Shown: positions 62,631 through 64,000 of the stretch, one piece after another
How the letters are laid out: every line of letters starts with the position of its first letter
Position numbering within the stretch: position 1 is the first letter of the stretch
NCBI RefSeq assembly: GCF_043641925.1
Contig: NZ_JBHZRU010000022.1
Location: 4,093-68,092 of the forward strand
Source of the DNA: Paenisporosarcina quisquiliarum_A
GTDB taxonomy: Bacteria > Bacillota > Bacilli > Bacillales_A > Planococcaceae
DNA: 64,000 nt
Direction: 5' to 3'
Program-made: the position numbers and the translations under genes
The notes under the pieces: model-generated
What the model was told of the DNA's origin: nothing
The model's input: only the letters and a program-made list of their open reading frames with translations
The model's database searches: none

Positions 62631-63206
62631 TTGGAGTTGATATTTGTTCGTCACGGACAAGGAGAACATACATTAGATATTCCGAGTAGTCTACAAATAA
62701 CAGACCCATCGTTAACGATTAAAGGAGTAAACCAAGCAAAATTATTAAGAAATCAAATTCCTTTAACTGATAAAGATATTATAATAATAAGTCCTATTAG
62801 AAGAACGCTGGAAACAGCATTCATTTGGAGTGAAAATATTGACTGTCGCAAGATAGTAAGTCCAATAGTCTCTCCTAGAATGTTTCCTATTCTGCCAGAT
62901 AGGAGTACATTACCTTGTGATAAAATAATTGATTTAGAAAGAATTAAAAATGATTTTCCAACTTTTGAAATAGATATGAAGGTTCCTCTACATATATGGT
63001 CTAATGGCATAAATGTTTTGCCTGAAAGTGAATTTATAAAAATAGCTGAAAATTTCATTTCTGATTGCAAGCAACTACAAAAAGAAAAGATTTATATAGT
63101 ATCACACGATGGAACGATTACTTCTTATCGTCAAATGATTTCGGGGCAAAGTCTAACCAGAAAAGATTTCCCTCAAGAAACAGAATGGTTTCAAATTAGT
63201 TGTTGA
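62631..63206 (+). CDS. Cassette 7: histidine phosphatase family protein
   Basis: This 191-residue protein has the phosphoglycerate-mutase-like RHG motif (IFVRHGQGEHT, His about residue 8), ISPIRRTLETA and the second His in VSHDGTI near the C-terminus. It would be a small-molecule or protein phosphatase. The start is TTG with GGAGGAG. Its stop codon overlaps the first base of the A box at 63206. Confidence 0.82.
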   Translation: MELIFVRHGQGEHTLDIPSSLQITDPSLTIKGVNQAKLLRNQIPLTDKDIIIISPIRRTLETAFIWSENIDCRKIVSPIVSPRMFPILPDRSTLPCDKIIDLERIKNDFPTFEIDMKVPLHIWSNGINVLPESEFIKIAENFISDCKQLQKEKIYIVSHDGTITSYRQMISGQSLTRKDFPQETEWFQISC

Positions 63207-63286
63207 ACTAAGAGGTGCTTTAGTTAAAGATCATAGGGCTGCGTAAACAGCTCTTTTTCTTATTGAACTAACGAAGCAGTTTAGTT
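63206..63286 (+). other. Cassette junction J9 (A site, terminator, B site)
   Basis: A site AACTAAG-AGGTGC-TTTAGTT (63206); a linker nearly identical to J6 (TTTAGTTAAAGATCAT, then a GGGCTG/CAGCTC terminator); B site AACTAAC (63266)-GAAGCAG-TTTAGTT. Confidence 0.8.
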
Positions 63287-63356
63287 TAACAAGACTGGAA
63301 GCCGTCTTGATGAATATTCATATGAATTAGGGTATTACTATAATGAGGTGAATTTT

Positions 63357-63686
63357 ATGAAGTTTAATCAAATGACAGAAGAAGAAAAACGTAAATTGAT
63401 TATTTCAATGTACTTTCTACGAAAAGGTTCATTTCAATTAAACCGTTTACATGATGAATTTAACCATAGAGATAATGATGATGAAATAAAGGTAGCAATG
63501 AATAAGGAAAGCAACCTTTTTCAAGCAATAGCACGATTTGATGATATGTACCTTTATTCAGAAAATGAAAACGAAAATGAAGAGATACAAAAATTAGAGG
63601 ATGAAATATATGAATGGATTGAGGATTACGGATTTACCGAGGACATTAAGAAGTATTTTGATAAGAATAGTATTATGTTCAGCTAA
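63357..63686 (+). CDS. Cassette 8: acidic helical protein, copy 2 of a duplicated cassette
   Basis: The 109-residue product is identical to the one at 57491. The nucleotide copies are nearly identical; I saw one silent T/C change close to the stop codon, and more differences outside the gene. Upstream similarity starts inside the B spacer at about 63275. Downstream it ends inside the A spacer at 63741. This defines the moved unit. Confidence 0.8.
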   Translation: MKFNQMTEEEKRKLIISMYFLRKGSFQLNRLHDEFNHRDNDDEIKVAMNKESNLFQAIARFDDMYLYSENENENEEIQKLEDEIYEWIEDYGFTEDIKKYFDKNSIMFS

Positions 63687-63728
63687 GTGAGTGTGATACT
63701 TGAATAAGGCTTCAGTTTTTCCTTCTTC

Positions 63729-63808
63729 AATTAACGGGTGCGTTAGTTAAAGAACATCGGGTTGCTTTTGCAGCCCTTTTTTTATTGAACTAATAGGGCA
63801 GTTTAGCT
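63729..63808 (+). other. Cassette junction J10 (A site, terminator, B site)
   Basis: A site AATTAAC (63729)-GGGTGC-GTTAGTT; a terminator GGGTTGC / GCAGCCC with T7; B site AACTAAT (63788)-AGGGCAG-TTTAGCT. The A-to-terminator linker is of the J6/J9 type. Confidence 0.78.
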
Positions 63809-63869
63809 AAAGAATATTAATAATTTCAATGGGCATATTACCTACAAAATAAGTTGAGTAGGTGATTAA

Positions 63870-64000
63870 ATGAAAAAAATAGTTACATTTTTAATATTCA
63901 TAATTTTGATGACTACATCGACCATAATTTATGCAAATCTTCCTACAAAAACAAAAGCAACAAGAGAGAATTTGCTTGAAGATGCTGTAAAGCAAGAAGC
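63870..64000 (+). CDS. Cassette 9: secreted or membrane-anchored protein, truncated by window end
   Basis: An ATG at 63870 with GTAGGTG upstream opens a frame of 43 codons to the window edge. It begins with a signal peptide (MKKIVTFLIFIILMTTSTII, then a YANLP likely cleavage region). It is preceded by a type B site. The rest of the gene is not visible. Confidence 0.6.
   Translation, partial: MKKIVTFLIFIILMTTSTIIYANLPTKTKATRENLLEDAVKQE

Larger units (their letters stand above)
48217..64000. mobile_element. GInt/Tn554-like element inserted in topB, right end outside window
   Basis: The element starts at the topB junction and carries a four-gene recombination module (48404-55062), then cargo: an XRE/DndB-like pair and possibly the whole cassette array. 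The DNA is more AT-rich than the upstream chromosome. That the array is cargo is an inference, since the 5' topB half is not in view; the array could also be older resident DNA beside topB. Confidence 0.65.

Noticed and set aside
56948..63808. Prophage region
   Set aside because: No capsid, portal, terminase, tail or lysis genes. The small genes are unrelated to each other and separated by repeated sites.

Overview
The window comes from a low-GC, endospore-forming Gram-positive bacterium of the Bacillaceae/Planococcaceae type. Evidence for this is a gerA-type germinant receptor operon, an RsbR-like stressosome protein, a YtxJ-type protein, ECF sigma/anti-sigma pairs, strong AGGAGG ribosome sites, TTG/GTG starts and many U-tailed terminators. 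I see no rRNA or tRNA genes and no CRISPR array.

Layout. (1) 1-7.04 kb: a complete tight adherence (Tad/Flp pilus) operon: pilin, prepilin peptidase, TadE- and TadG-like pseudopilins, CpaB, a TadZ/CpaE ATPase, TadA, TadB and TadC, closed by a terminator. (2) 7.2-46.3 kb: ordinary chromosomal housekeeping and accessory genes: GNATs, a drug/metabolite exporter, methyltransferase, aldo/keto reductase, a PadR module, an ECF sigma/anti-sigma pair, an alpha-E/transglutaminase plus ATP-grasp pair, a NitT/TauT-type ABC transporter, K+ channel, PAP2 phosphatase, flavin oxidoreductase, SRAP protein, gerA operon, glyoxalase-like protein, MFS exporter, RecQ and hemolysin III. Several intergenic gaps hold arrays of an exactly 21-bp-period repeat (one family at 7.06, 22.6 and 37.7 kb, a second family at 9.09 kb). 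(3) 46.7-48.2 kb: the 3' part of topB, cut at its conserved GRVQ(S/T)PT motif. (4) 48.2-55.1 kb: a four-gene recombination module of three successive tyrosine recombinases plus a coiled-coil protein, matching the ginABCD layout of GInt elements (Tn554-related), apparently inserted in topB. (5) 55.1-56.6 kb: cargo made of an XRE regulator divergent from a DGQHR/DndB-like gene. (6) 56.9 kb to the window end: an integron-like array of small plus-strand gene cassettes separated by structured sites whose boxes are AACTAAC and GTTAGTT, with an embedded XerC/D-like recombinase in reverse orientation, a relic of a second recombinase copy, and one cassette present twice.

The most unusual system is region 6. 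Each cassette starts after a site of form AACTAAC-N7-(G/T)TTAGTT and ends in a site of form AACTAAC-GGGTGC-(T/G)TTAGTT. A short transcription terminator, or a reverse-strand gene block, lies between the two sites. The duplicated 109-residue-protein cassette shows that similarity starts and stops inside the central spacers of those two sites, which is where a tyrosine recombinase would exchange strands. The layout parallels integron attC sites, but the local recombinase is XerC/D-like and shows no IntI-specific insertion that I can recognise. The whole region may be cargo of the element that split topB; its far end is outside the window.
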